The notes under the pieces: generated by a model
The model's database searches: none
Seen by the model: only the letters and a program-made list of their open reading frames with translations
Told to the model about the DNA's origin: nothing
Assembly (NCBI GenBank): GCA_049841155.1
Contig: JASGHI010000004.1
Location: forward strand, 558,001-622,000
Direction: 5' to 3'
Source: ZC4RG30 sp049841155
GTDB lineage: Bacteria; Pseudomonadota; Gammaproteobacteria; Steroidobacterales; Steroidobacteraceae
DNA length: 64,000 nt
Position numbers and translations under genes: made by a program
Shown here: in pieces, positions 34,791 through 42,794 of the stretch
How the letters are laid out: the number at the start of each line of letters is the position of its first letter
Position numbering within the stretch: the first letter of the stretch is position 1

Positions 34791-35999
34791 GTGAGCGCGC
34801 CGCTGGCAGGGCTGCGGATCATCGAGCTGGCGCGCGTGCTGGCCGGGCCCTGGGCCGGGCAGCTGCTGGCGGACCTGGGGGCGGACGTGGTGAAGGTGGA
34901 GGCGCCTGCCGGCGATGACACCCGCCGCTGGGGTCCGCCCTTCCTGGAGTACGCCGAAGGCGGCCGTGACGCCGCCTACTATCACGCCTGCAACCGCGGC
35001 AAGCGTTCGGTGGTGGCCGATTTCAGGACGCCCGAGGGCCGCGCGCTGGCACGCGACCTGTGCCTCGGCGCGGATGTGGTGATCGAGAACTTCAGGCGTG
35101 GTGACCTGGCCCGCCATGGCCTGGATGCCGTGACGCTGCGGGCGGCGCAGCCGTCGCTGATCTATTGCTCGATCACCGGTTTCGGCCACGACGGGCCGTA
35201 TGCGGACCTGTCGGGCTACGACTTCATCGTGCAGGGCATGGGCGGGTCGATGGACCTGACCGGCGAGCCGGATGGCGAGCCGCAGAAGGCCGGCGTGGCC
35301 TACGCGGACCTGTTCGCCGGGATGTATGCCGTCGCCGCAGTGCAGGCAGCGCTGCTGCAGCGGGCACGCACGGGGCAGGGCGCCACCATCGATCTGGCGC
35401 TGCTCGACACCCAGGTATCCGTGCTGTCCTACCAGGCACTGAGCTACCTCGTTTCCGGCCAGGCGCCGCGCCGCATGGGCAATGCGCATCCGAACCTGGT
35501 GCCCTACCAGGTGTTCCGCGTACAAGACGGCGAGCTCATCATCGCCGTGGGCAACGACCGGCAGTTCCGGCATCTGGTGGAGGAGCTGGGCCTGCCCGGC
35601 CTCGCCGACGACCCCGTCGCGCATACCAATGAAGACCGGGTCCGCAACCGTGACCAGGTCGTGGCCCTGCTGCAGCAGGCCTGCCTAGCGTTCCGGCGCG
35701 CGGAGCTGGTGGAACGGCTGCGGTCCCGCGGCGTGCCGGTGGGGCCGATCAACACCGTGGCCGAGGTTTTTGCCGATCCCCAGGTGCAAAGCCGCGGCAT
35801 GGCGGCCACTACCCGGGATGCCCAGGGACGGTCCATGCCCGGCGTGAACCAGCCCCTGCGATTAGATGGCCAGAGGCCCATGGCCGGCCGGACGGCGCCG
35901 CGTCTGGGCGAGCACCAGGCCGAGATCGAGCGCGAAGTACGGGCCTGGCGTTTGCGCCGCGCTGGCGGCGCAAACGCGAATCCGCCACAATTGACCTGA
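34791..35999 (+). CDS. CaiB/BaiF family type III CoA-transferase
   Basis: Moves CoA between carboxylic acids. The protein has 402 residues from GTG 34791 (GGGAAT just upstream); a TTG at 34761 would add 10 residues. The family start GLRIIELARVLAGPWAGQLLADLGADVVKVE and the aspartate region TGEPDGEPQKAGVAYADLFAG, which carries the covalent catalytic Asp, are present. Likely CoA donors include succinyl-CoA, which would fit the succinyl-CoA synthetase genes 19 bases downstream, but the acceptor is unknown. Confidence 0.88.
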   Translation: MSAPLAGLRIIELARVLAGPWAGQLLADLGADVVKVEAPAGDDTRRWGPPFLEYAEGGRDAAYYHACNRGKRSVVADFRTPEGRALARDLCLGADVVIENFRRGDLARHGLDAVTLRAAQPSLIYCSITGFGHDGPYADLSGYDFIVQGMGGSMDLTGEPDGEPQKAGVAYADLFAGMYAVAAVQAALLQRARTGQGATIDLALLDTQVSVLSYQALSYLVSGQAPRRMGNAHPNLVPYQVFRVQDGELIIAVGNDRQFRHLVEELGLPGLADDPVAHTNEDRVRNRDQVVALLQQACLAFRRAELVERLRSRGVPVGPINTVAEVFADPQVQSRGMAATTRDAQGRSMPGVNQPLRLDGQRPMAGRTAPRLGEHQAEIEREVRAWRLRRAGGANANPPQLT

Positions 36000-36018
36000 T
36001 TTTCCCCAAGGGCCATCG

Positions 36019-37185
36019 ATGAATCTGCACGAGTATCAGTCGAAAAAGGTCTTCGCGCGCTATGGCATCCCCGTGCCGGCCGGCGAAGTGGCGGACAGTC
36101 CCGAAGCGGCCGTGGAAGCGGCAAAGCGGCTCGGCGGCAATGTCTGGGTGGTGAAGGCGCAGGTGCATGCCGGCGGCCGCGGCAAGGCCGGCGGGGTCAA
36201 GGTCGTCAAAGACCTCGACGCCGTCAAGGCGGCAGCCGCGGGCATGCTGGGACAGCGCCTGGTCACCAAGCAGACCGGCGCCGAAGGCCTGCCCATCGGG
36301 CAGGTCTATGTGGAAACCGGCTCGCAGATCTCGCGCGAGATCTATCTCAGCCTCACGCTGAACCGCGAGAAGGGACGCATTGCCGTGGTGGCCTCCGCCG
36401 CCGGCGGCATGGACATCGAGGAAGTCGCGGCCCACGAGCCGGAGAAGATCCTCAGCACCACCATCCATCCGGCGGTGGGCCTCGAGGCCTACCAGGCGCG
36501 CGAGCTGGCCTTCGGCCTCGGCTTCAACGCGGCGCAGATGGCGCAGTTCACCAGCATCCTCAAGGGGCTGTACCGGCTGTACATCGAGAACGACGCCAGC
36601 CTCGTCGAGGTCAACCCGCTCATCGTCACCGGCGATGGCAGCCTGGTGGCGCTGGATGCCAAGATCGGCATCGACCCCAATGCCATGTTCCGCCACCCCG
36701 ACCTCGCCGCCCTGCGTGACAAGACGCAGGAGGATCCCATCGAGGCGCGCGCGGCCGAGCATGATCTCAACTATGTCTCGCTCGATGGCGACATCGCCTG
36801 CATGGTCAATGGCGCCGGCCTTGCCATGGCGACCATGGACATCATCAAGCTGCACGGCGGCAAGCCCGCGAACTTCCTCGACGTGGGCGGCGGTGCCACC
36901 GTCGAGCGCGTGACGGCGGCTTTCGAGCTCATCCTGTCGAACCCCAAGGTGCGCGCCATCCTGGTCAACATCTTCGGCGGCATCGTGCGCTGCGACGTGA
37001 TCGCCGAGGGCGTGATGACGGCCGTGCGCAATGTGGGCGTCAAAGTGCCGGTGGTCGTAAGACTCGAAGGCACCAACGCCAAGCAGGCGCGCGACATGCT
37101 CGCGCAGAGTGGCCTTGCGGTCACGCCGGCCACCAGTCTCACCGATGCGGCGAAGAAGATCGTCGCTGCCGCCAAATCCCGCTGA
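36019..37185 (+). CDS. sucC: Succinyl-CoA synthetase beta subunit
   Basis: A 388-residue subunit, the usual size. ATP-grasp domain with KAQVHAGGRGKAGGVK, EVNPLIVT, and the CoA-ligase flavodoxin-like domain with VNIFGGIVRCD. It carries nucleotide binding for the TCA-cycle step that turns succinyl-CoA into succinate with ATP or GTP synthesis. sucC-sucD after pilR-pilS is also seen in Xanthomonads. Confidence 0.97.
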   Translation: MNLHEYQSKKVFARYGIPVPAGEVADSPEAAVEAAKRLGGNVWVVKAQVHAGGRGKAGGVKVVKDLDAVKAAAAGMLGQRLVTKQTGAEGLPIGQVYVETGSQISREIYLSLTLNREKGRIAVVASAAGGMDIEEVAAHEPEKILSTTIHPAVGLEAYQARELAFGLGFNAAQMAQFTSILKGLYRLYIENDASLVEVNPLIVTGDGSLVALDAKIGIDPNAMFRHPDLAALRDKTQEDPIEARAAEHDLNYVSLDGDIACMVNGAGLAMATMDIIKLHGGKPANFLDVGGGATVERVTAAFELILSNPKVRAILVNIFGGIVRCDVIAEGVMTAVRNVGVKVPVVVRLEGTNAKQARDMLAQSGLAVTPATSLTDAAKKIVAAAKSR

Positions 37186-37194
37186 AGGTCCTTC

Positions 37195-38298
37195 ATGAGC
37201 ATTCTCGTCAACAAGCGCACGAAGATCATCGTGCAGGGTTTCACCGGCAAGCAGGGCACGTTCCATGCACAGCAGTGCATTGCCTACGGGTCGCGCGTGG
37301 TCGGCGGCGTGACGCCGGGCCGCGGCGGCTCCAAGCACCTCGACCTGCCGGTGTTCGACACCGTGCGGTCCGCGGTGCGCGAGACCGGCGCCACGGTGAG
37401 CATGATCTACGTGCCGGCGGCCTATGCGGCCGACGCGATTCTCGAGGCGGCCGACGGCGGCATCGAGCTCGTGGTGTGCATCACCGAAGGCATTCCGGTC
37501 AACGACATGATCCGCGTGAAGGCCGCGCTGGCCGGTACGCCCACGCGGCTCATCGGGCCGAACTGCCCCGGCATCATCACGCCGGATGAATGCAAGATCG
37601 GCATCATGCCGGGCTTCATCCACAAGAAGGGCTGCGTGGGCATCGTCTCGCGCTCGGGTACGCTGACCTACGAAGCCGTGCACCAGACCACGCAGATCGG
37701 CCTCGGCCAGAGCACCTGCGTGGGCATCGGCGGCGATCCGGTGCGCGGCCTCAACTTCATTGACGTGATCGAGCTCTTCGAGCGCGATCCGCAGACCGAA
37801 GGCATCGTGATGGTGGGCGAGATCGGCGGCAGCGACGAAGAGGCCGCGGCCGCACACATCGCCCGCTACGTGAGCAAGCCCGTCGTGGCCTACATCGCCG
37901 GTGTCACCGCGCCGGCGGGCAAGCGCATGGGTCATGCCGGCGCCGTGGTCGCCGGCGGCAAGGGTACGGCGGCCGACAAGTTCAAGGCGCTGGAGGCTGC
38001 CGGTGTGCGCACCGTCAAGAGTCCCGCGGAGCTGGGCTCGGCGCTGGCGGACTTGCTGAAGTCGCGCGCGCGGGCGCGCGAGGCGGCCGCGCGCATCGAC
38101 GAGCGTCCGGCCCGCATGCTGGCGAAGAAGAAGGCTGCGAAGAAGGCCAAGCCTGCCGCGAAGAAGGTTGCGCGCAAGGCGGCGAAGTCTGCGGTGAAGC
38201 GCCCGGCGAAGAAGGCGCCCGTCAGGAAGGTGCGGGCGAAGGCTGCGCCGCGTCCTGCCGCCAAACGCGCCGCACGCCGCCCGGCCCGCAAGAAATAA
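37195..38298 (+). CDS. sucD: Succinyl-CoA synthetase alpha subunit with lysine/alanine-rich C-terminal extension
   Basis: Residues 1-289 form a complete SucD (CoA-binding Rossmann domain; GPNCPGIITPDECKIGIMPG; phospho-histidine H247 in GHAGAVVAGGKG). E. coli SucD ends at this point (289 residues). Here the frame continues 78 residues (290-367) through an R/E/A helix, then a Lys/Ala/Pro/Arg tail with repeated AAKKxAKK and RPAKK-like units, resembling histone H1 or AlgP tails. There is no stop, frameshift or repeat of another gene at the junction. The tail could bind nucleic acid, polyphosphate or a partner protein; none of these is shown by sequence. Confidence 0.95.
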   Translation: MSILVNKRTKIIVQGFTGKQGTFHAQQCIAYGSRVVGGVTPGRGGSKHLDLPVFDTVRSAVRETGATVSMIYVPAAYAADAILEAADGGIELVVCITEGIPVNDMIRVKAALAGTPTRLIGPNCPGIITPDECKIGIMPGFIHKKGCVGIVSRSGTLTYEAVHQTTQIGLGQSTCVGIGGDPVRGLNFIDVIELFERDPQTEGIVMVGEIGGSDEEAAAAHIARYVSKPVVAYIAGVTAPAGKRMGHAGAVVAGGKGTAADKFKALEAAGVRTVKSPAELGSALADLLKSRARAREAAARIDERPARMLAKKKAAKKAKPAAKKVARKAAKSAVKRPAKKAPVRKVRAKAAPRPAAKRAARRPARKK

Positions 38299-38312
38299 GC
38301 GCGCGCCGGCCC

Positions 38313-39998
38313 ATGTCCACGGGTCTTCGCATCGCGCTGGCCCAGCTCGACCTGCTCGTCGGCGACGTGCAGGGCAATGCCGCCCGTCTGCGCTCTGCCG
38401 CGCGGCGAGCGGCAGAGCAGGGCGCCGACCTCGTGGTATTCCCGGAGCTGGCGCTGTCGGGTTATCCGCCCGAGGACCTGCTCTTCCACCGCGGCCTGCG
38501 GCATCAGGTGGACGAGGCGCTGGCGTTGCTGGCGCGCGAGGTGGACAACCCGGATTCGGGCCTGCCCGCGATGCTGGTGGGTTATCCCGAATACCAGGGT
38601 GTGCCGCATGCGCCGCACATCTACAACTCCGCGCGCCTGCTGGTGCGCGGCCGGCCGGCTGCGAACTGCCGCAAGCGCTGCCTGCCGAACTACCGTGTAT
38701 TCGACGAGAAGCGCTACTTCACGCCCGGTGAGTCCCCCTGCGTCGCGGAACTGCAGGGCATCCGCCTCGGCATCATCATCTGCGAGGACATCTGGGAAGC
38801 GGAGCCGGCACGCGCGGTGCGCGAGGCAGGCGCCGAACTGCTGCTGGTGATCAATGCCTCGCCCTACGAACAGGGCAAGCAGCAGGAGCGCGAATCCATT
38901 GTGCGCCAGCGCGCGGCCGAGATCGGCCTGCCGGTGGCCTATGTGAACCTCGTCGGCGGCCAGGACGAGCTGGTGTTCGATGGCGGCTCCTTCGTGCTCG
39001 ACCGCAGTGGCGCCCTGCTGCTGCGCGCTCCGGCCTTCGAGGAGAACGTGGCCACGTTCGACGCCGTGCGCACCGATGGGCAGGTCGTGCTGCAGGTGCC
39101 GCCTGCCGCAGTGGCGCCGGAACCTTCGGTGGAGGAGAGCGTCTACCGAGCGCTAGTGCTCGGCGTGCGCGACTACGTGGACAAGCACCGCTTCCCCGGC
39201 GTGGTGATGGGACTGTCGGGTGGTGTCGATTCCGCGCTCACGCTGACCATTGCCGTCGATGCCCTCGGCGCCGACCGCGTGCAGGTGGTGATGATGCCCT
39301 CGCGCTATACCTCGGCGATGAGCCGCGAGGATGCCGAGCTGCAGGCCCGCACCCTGGGCGTGGCCTACAGCCAGATTTCCATCGAGGACATGTTCGAAGC
39401 CACGCTGGCGGCGCTGGCCGAACAGTTCCGCGGTCTGGCGCCCGATGCCACCGAAGAGAACATCCAGGCCCGCTGCCGCGGCGTGCTGCTCATGGCCATC
39501 TCCAACAAGACCGGCCGCATGCTGCTCACCACCGGCAACAAGAGCGAGATGGCGGTGGGCTATGCCACGCTCTACGGCGACATGAACGGCGGTTTCGCGC
39601 CCATCAAGGACTGCAGCAAGATGCTGGTCTACCGCCTGGCGCGCTATCGCAACCGCCTGGCGCGCGGGCGCGGCGAATACGGCGGCAGCGGGGATGCCAT
39701 CCCCCTGCGCGTGATCGAGCGCGAGCCCAGCGCCGAACTGCGGCATGACCAGAAGGACACCGACTCGCTGCCGCCCTACGAAGTCCTCGATGCCATTCTC
39801 GAAGCCTTCATCGAGGAGGATCTGTCGGTGGACGAGATCGTGGCGCGGGGCTTCGACCGTGCCGTGGTGGGGCGCGTGCTCGACATGGTCAAGCGCAATG
39901 AATACAAGCGCCGGCAGTCTCCACCCGGCATCCGCGTGAGCCGGCGCGCCTTCGGCCGCGACTGGCGTTATCCCATCACCAACGGCTACCGCCGTTGA
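38313..39998 (+). CDS. nadE: Glutamine-dependent NAD+ synthetase
   Basis: A 561-residue two-domain enzyme that amidates deamido-NAD. The N-terminal nitrilase-type glutaminase (about 1-250) has FPELALSGYPPEDLL with the Glu, KRCLPNYRVFDEKRYF with the Lys, and the Cys in IICEDIW. The C-terminal synthetase has the ATP-PPase loop GLSGGVDSA and NKSEMAVGYATLYGD. The start lies 14 bases after sucD, so they may share a transcript. Confidence 0.95.
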   Translation: MSTGLRIALAQLDLLVGDVQGNAARLRSAARRAAEQGADLVVFPELALSGYPPEDLLFHRGLRHQVDEALALLAREVDNPDSGLPAMLVGYPEYQGVPHAPHIYNSARLLVRGRPAANCRKRCLPNYRVFDEKRYFTPGESPCVAELQGIRLGIIICEDIWEAEPARAVREAGAELLLVINASPYEQGKQQERESIVRQRAAEIGLPVAYVNLVGGQDELVFDGGSFVLDRSGALLLRAPAFEENVATFDAVRTDGQVVLQVPPAAVAPEPSVEESVYRALVLGVRDYVDKHRFPGVVMGLSGGVDSALTLTIAVDALGADRVQVVMMPSRYTSAMSREDAELQARTLGVAYSQISIEDMFEATLAALAEQFRGLAPDATEENIQARCRGVLLMAISNKTGRMLLTTGNKSEMAVGYATLYGDMNGGFAPIKDCSKMLVYRLARYRNRLARGRGEYGGSGDAIPLRVIEREPSAELRHDQKDTDSLPPYEVLDAILEAFIEEDLSVDEIVARGFDRAVVGRVLDMVKRNEYKRRQSPPGIRVSRRAFGRDWRYPITNGYRR

Positions 39999-40002
39999 AG
40001 TC

Positions 40003-40809
40003 CTAGCTCCAGAACTTCCACCAGCCGCCCTTGCGGGCCGCGTTCTGCAGCGATTCGCCGGGATAGTTCTCCTTGAAGACCTTCTCCGCGTTGTCCGCGA
40101 GCTCGTTGTAGCCCAGTTCGCGGTAGCTGCGGACCAGCACCCGCAGCGCATTCTTCACCGCCGGGGCCCCGTCGTACTGCTCGATGGTCTGCTTGGCCCG
40201 CTGGGCCGCGGCGACCCAGGCACCCCGCTCGATGTAGTAGCTCGCCACCTGCATTTCGTAGTCGGCCAGGCGGTTGCGCAGGTAGATCATGCGCTGCCTT
40301 GCGTCCCCCGCATAGGCGCTTTGCGGGAAGCGTTCCACCACGATGCGGAAGGCGTCGAAGGCGCTGCGCGCCGTGGTCGGGGCGCGCTCGGAGTAGTCCA
40401 CGCGCATCCAGCGTTCCACGACGTTCGGCACCTTGCCGAAGTCGATCAGCCCCTTCAGGTACCAGGCATAGTCGATGCGCGGGTGGGTGGGGTTCTCGCG
40501 GATGAAGGTGTCGGCGGCGTCGGTGGCCGATTCTTTCTCGCCTGCGCGGTAATAGGCGTAGATGAGGTCCAGACGTGCCTGGCGCGCCTGCCCGGTGAAG
40601 GGGTACCGCGCCACTAGGGCCTCGTAGGTGCGGATGGCCTGGGCGAAGTCGCCGGAGCGCAGGGATTTCTTGCCCTCTGCGTACAGCCCCTCGGGCGTTG
40701 CACGGAACAGGCGGGCCCGTCGCCGTTCGGCGGTGCTGGCGCAGGCCGAGAGCACGGCAAGACTGACGGGGAGCAACAGGAGGGTGCGGCGGCTGACGGA
40801 CTGGGGCAT
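40003..40809 (-). CDS. bamD: Outer-membrane assembly lipoprotein BamD
   Basis: A 268-residue lipoprotein of the BAM complex. Lipobox LSAC with the lipidated C23, then five TPR-like repeats (AEGKKSLRSGDFAQAIRTYE, RPWYLKGL-type segment and others). It helps insert beta-barrel proteins, essential in most gammaproteobacteria. Start CAT 40807-40809 has no ribosome binding site, but TATACT ends exactly 6 bases before it on the minus strand, suggesting transcription starts at the ATG. In many relatives bamD faces rluD directly; here 9.5 kb separates them. Confidence 0.93.
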   Translation of the reverse strand: MPQSVSRRTLLLLPVSLAVLSACASTAERRRARLFRATPEGLYAEGKKSLRSGDFAQAIRTYEALVARYPFTGQARQARLDLIYAYYRAGEKESATDAADTFIRENPTHPRIDYAWYLKGLIDFGKVPNVVERWMRVDYSERAPTTARSAFDAFRIVVERFPQSAYAGDARQRMIYLRNRLADYEMQVASYYIERGAWVAAAQRAKQTIEQYDGAPAVKNALRVLVRSYRELGYNELADNAEKVFKENYPGESLQNAARKGGWWKFWS

Positions 40810-40815
40810 CTGCCC

Positions 40816-40821
40816 AGTATA
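40816..40821 (-). promoter_or_regulatory. -10 element of bamD, six bases before the start codon
   Basis: TATACT on the minus strand (5 of 6 to TATAAT). With the usual spacing, the first transcribed base is the A of the start codon. The -35 region is poor. Confidence 0.45.
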
Positions 40822-40844
40822 AACGGTCCTTCGGCCACCGGCTC

Positions 40845-41792
40845 CTACGGAAGGTCGAGCAGGGCTTCGAGCGCGTCGAAGGATCCCGTCCACCCCAGCG
40901 TCATGCCGGGCCGCTCCCGCACGAACGCGTCGACCTCGCCGGCCGCCGCGGCATCAGGTTCGCTCGTCACCGTCACGCGAGTGCGCCCGGGCGCTTCCTC
41001 CATGAACAGTACCGTGTTGCGCAGCGTCTGCGGCCAGGCGTCCGTGCCGGGCGCCGGCGCCGGCTGCTCCTGCTCGTCCACGAACTGCTGCGTGTAGACG
41101 ATGCGCCGGGGCGGCTCGATGGCCAGGTACTCCGTGCGCACATGCGTCGCGCCCTGCGCACCGGTGATGACGAAAAAGGCGCTCCTGCCGGGTGCAATGT
41201 CCGGACGCAGGAAGTGCAGGGTCGCGCCTGCGGGCGGCAGCCATCTGGCCAGGTGCTGGGGGCTCACCCACATCTCGAACACGCGCGCCACAGGCGCGTC
41301 GAAGCTGCGGTTGATGACGAAGTTCTGCATGCCGGTTGATGTACGCGCGAGGTGTTCCGCCAGTCGATCCCAGGTGGCGTTGCCGCCGGCCTGCTGGATG
41401 AACTTCGCCATCTGCGCAGCCGCCTCGGGCGTGGGCAGGGTGGAGATCATCTCCATCGTCGTCCTGCCGTCCTTTTCAGCGAAGGTCACCGTCACGCGGA
41501 ACAGCGGCGGACGCTCGTCCGTGCCGCCGTGGTCGTAGACCAGTTTGCGTTGCGGCTCCACGACCAGATACCGGGTGACGTTCGGGTAATCGGTGCCATC
41601 CGGGCCGTGCATGGTGTAACGCCATGTGCCGCCCGCGCGCAGGTCCTTGCTGTGCGTGGTGAGCGTGAAGCCGCGCGGTCCCCACCATTTCTCCACCTGT
41701 TCAGGCACCGTCCAGGCGTCCCAGACCGCACGCACGGGCGCGTCGTACACGCGCGTGAGCCGGATCTGGTTCGATCTACTCCTTGCGGCCAT
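40845..41792 (-). CDS. Tandem AHSA1/SRPBCC domain protein
   Basis: A 315-residue fusion of two AHSA1-type START-like domains. The first (about 10-150) has RVYDAPVRAVWDAWTVPEQVEKWWGPRGF and the second (about 160-310) INRSFDAPVARVFEMWVSPQHLARWLPP. The domains bind hydrophobic small molecules. Single-domain homologues are commonly paired with an ArsR regulator, as here, but the role is not settled. ATG 41792 (GGAG 8 bases upstream) is chosen over ATG 41804; both overlap the ArsR gene end, implying coupling. Confidence 0.85.
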   Translation of the reverse strand: MAARSRSNQIRLTRVYDAPVRAVWDAWTVPEQVEKWWGPRGFTLTTHSKDLRAGGTWRYTMHGPDGTDYPNVTRYLVVEPQRKLVYDHGGTDERPPLFRVTVTFAEKDGRTTMEMISTLPTPEAAAQMAKFIQQAGGNATWDRLAEHLARTSTGMQNFVINRSFDAPVARVFEMWVSPQHLARWLPPAGATLHFLRPDIAPGRSAFFVITGAQGATHVRTEYLAIEPPRRIVYTQQFVDEQEQPAPAPGTDAWPQTLRNTVLFMEEAPGRTRVTVTSEPDAAAAGEVDAFVRERPGMTLGWTGSFDALEALLDLP

Positions 41793-42114
41793 GGGGTTCT
41801 CCATCTTTCAGGTAGCAGTCGAGGCGTTCGAGCTGCGCTTCCCACATCGAGCGGTACTGCCCGATCCAGTCCGCGGCGGGGGCGAAGGCGGCAGGTTGGA
41901 GCCGGCAGGGGCGTTGCTGACCTTCGCGGCTGCGCGAGATCAATCCGGCGCGTTCGAGCACCTTCAGGTGCTTGGTGATGGCAGGGCCGGACAGGTCGAA
42001 CGGCTCCGCCAGGTCCTTCACGGCAGCCTCACCCTCCGACAACCGCGCGAGGATGGCCCGCCGCGTAGGGTCGGCGAGTGCGCCAAAGAGCGTCGAAAGG
42101 TCTGTAGAGGGCAT
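41776..42114 (-). CDS. ArsR family transcriptional regulator
   Basis: A 112-residue winged-helix repressor (ALADPTRRAILARLSEGEAAVKDLAE, then SGPAITKHLKVLERAGLISR). No CxC metal site is visible, so it belongs to the non-metal ArsR group often found with AHSA1 proteins. Half-sites TTACTT/AAGTAA repeated before the gene are the likely autoregulatory operator. Confidence 0.92.
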   Translation of the reverse strand: MPSTDLSTLFGALADPTRRAILARLSEGEAAVKDLAEPFDLSGPAITKHLKVLERAGLISRSREGQQRPCRLQPAAFAPAADWIGQYRSMWEAQLERLDCYLKDGEPHGRKE

Positions 42115-42123
42115 GGCTTTTAA

Positions 42124-42155
42124 TTTACTTATAGGTTAAGTAACCGTCAAGTAAA
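42124..42155. promoter_or_regulatory. Repeated TTACTT/AAGTAA operator before the ArsR gene
   Basis: TTTACTT (42124-42130), AAGTAA (42138-42143) and AAGTAAA (42149-42155) give two overlapping inverted repeats. On the minus strand a TTGACG -35 hexamer lies among them with a TAAATT -10 17 bases on. A repressor bound here would block the promoter. Confidence 0.6.
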
Positions 42156-42197
42156 ATATTAGCCTGATGTCGCGGCCTCGTCGGCCGTCCGGGGACG

Positions 42198-42794
42198 CTA
42201 GTGGTCGTAGAAGATCTGCGCCGGCTCGTCGTGCACGTTCACCAGGTCCGGCGCGGGCGCGCTGTGGGCCTCCTGCATGGAGCGGTAGCGCCCGCCGAAG
42301 AACAGCAGGGGCCGATGCGGCGTGATGCCGGTGTGCAGGTCCAGCACCCGCCCGATGATGAGCCAGTGGTCCCCGATGTCGATGATCTTCTCGGGCTCGC
42401 AGTCGATGCAAGCGAGGCAGCCCTCCAGCCGCGAGCCGTAGTGCGAGGCCACGAAGCGGAACGGCGGTGGCGTCTCGTCTTTCCAGCTGCCTGCGAAGTA
42501 GGTGGACAGCGCCTGCTGGTCCTCGCGCAGCAGGTTGATCGAGAACCCCGAAAGGCGCTGCACATGGGTGGCGAAGTTGGTCTTCTTGCCCGGACAGAAG
42601 GCGATCAGCATCGGGTCCAGCGACACCGACATCACGGCATTGGCCGTCATGGCGAACAGGTCATCGCCGGCATGTCCGGCGATGACGGCCACTCCGGTCG
42701 CGAACATGCCGACGGTGTCGCGATAGCGGCGGGCGTCCGGCGGCGCGGGGTTGCCGGTCGCGCCTTCAGTTCGATGCGGAGGAGAAAGCTTCAT
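42198..42794 (-). CDS. Flavin reductase of a two-component monooxygenase (HpaC-like)
   Basis: A 198-residue flavin reductase-like domain protein. It reduces FMN or FAD with NAD(P)H and passes reduced flavin to the oxygenase. GMFATGVAVIA, ANAVMSVSLDPMLIAFC and the terminal FFGGRYR segment are typical. Its start overlaps the end of the upstream oxygenase gene by 29 bases, which fits tight co-production of the pair. Confidence 0.88.
   Translation of the reverse strand: MKLSPPHRTEGATGNPAPPDARRYRDTVGMFATGVAVIAGHAGDDLFAMTANAVMSVSLDPMLIAFCPGKKTNFATHVQRLSGFSINLLREDQQALSTYFAGSWKDETPPPFRFVASHYGSRLEGCLACIDCEPEKIIDIGDHWLIIGRVLDLHTGITPHRPLLFFGGRYRSMQEAHSAPAPDLVNVHDEPAQIFYDH

Noticed and set aside
35809..37935. 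708-residue open frame antisense to sucC-sucD
   Set aside because: Shadow of two well-conserved TCA-cycle genes.
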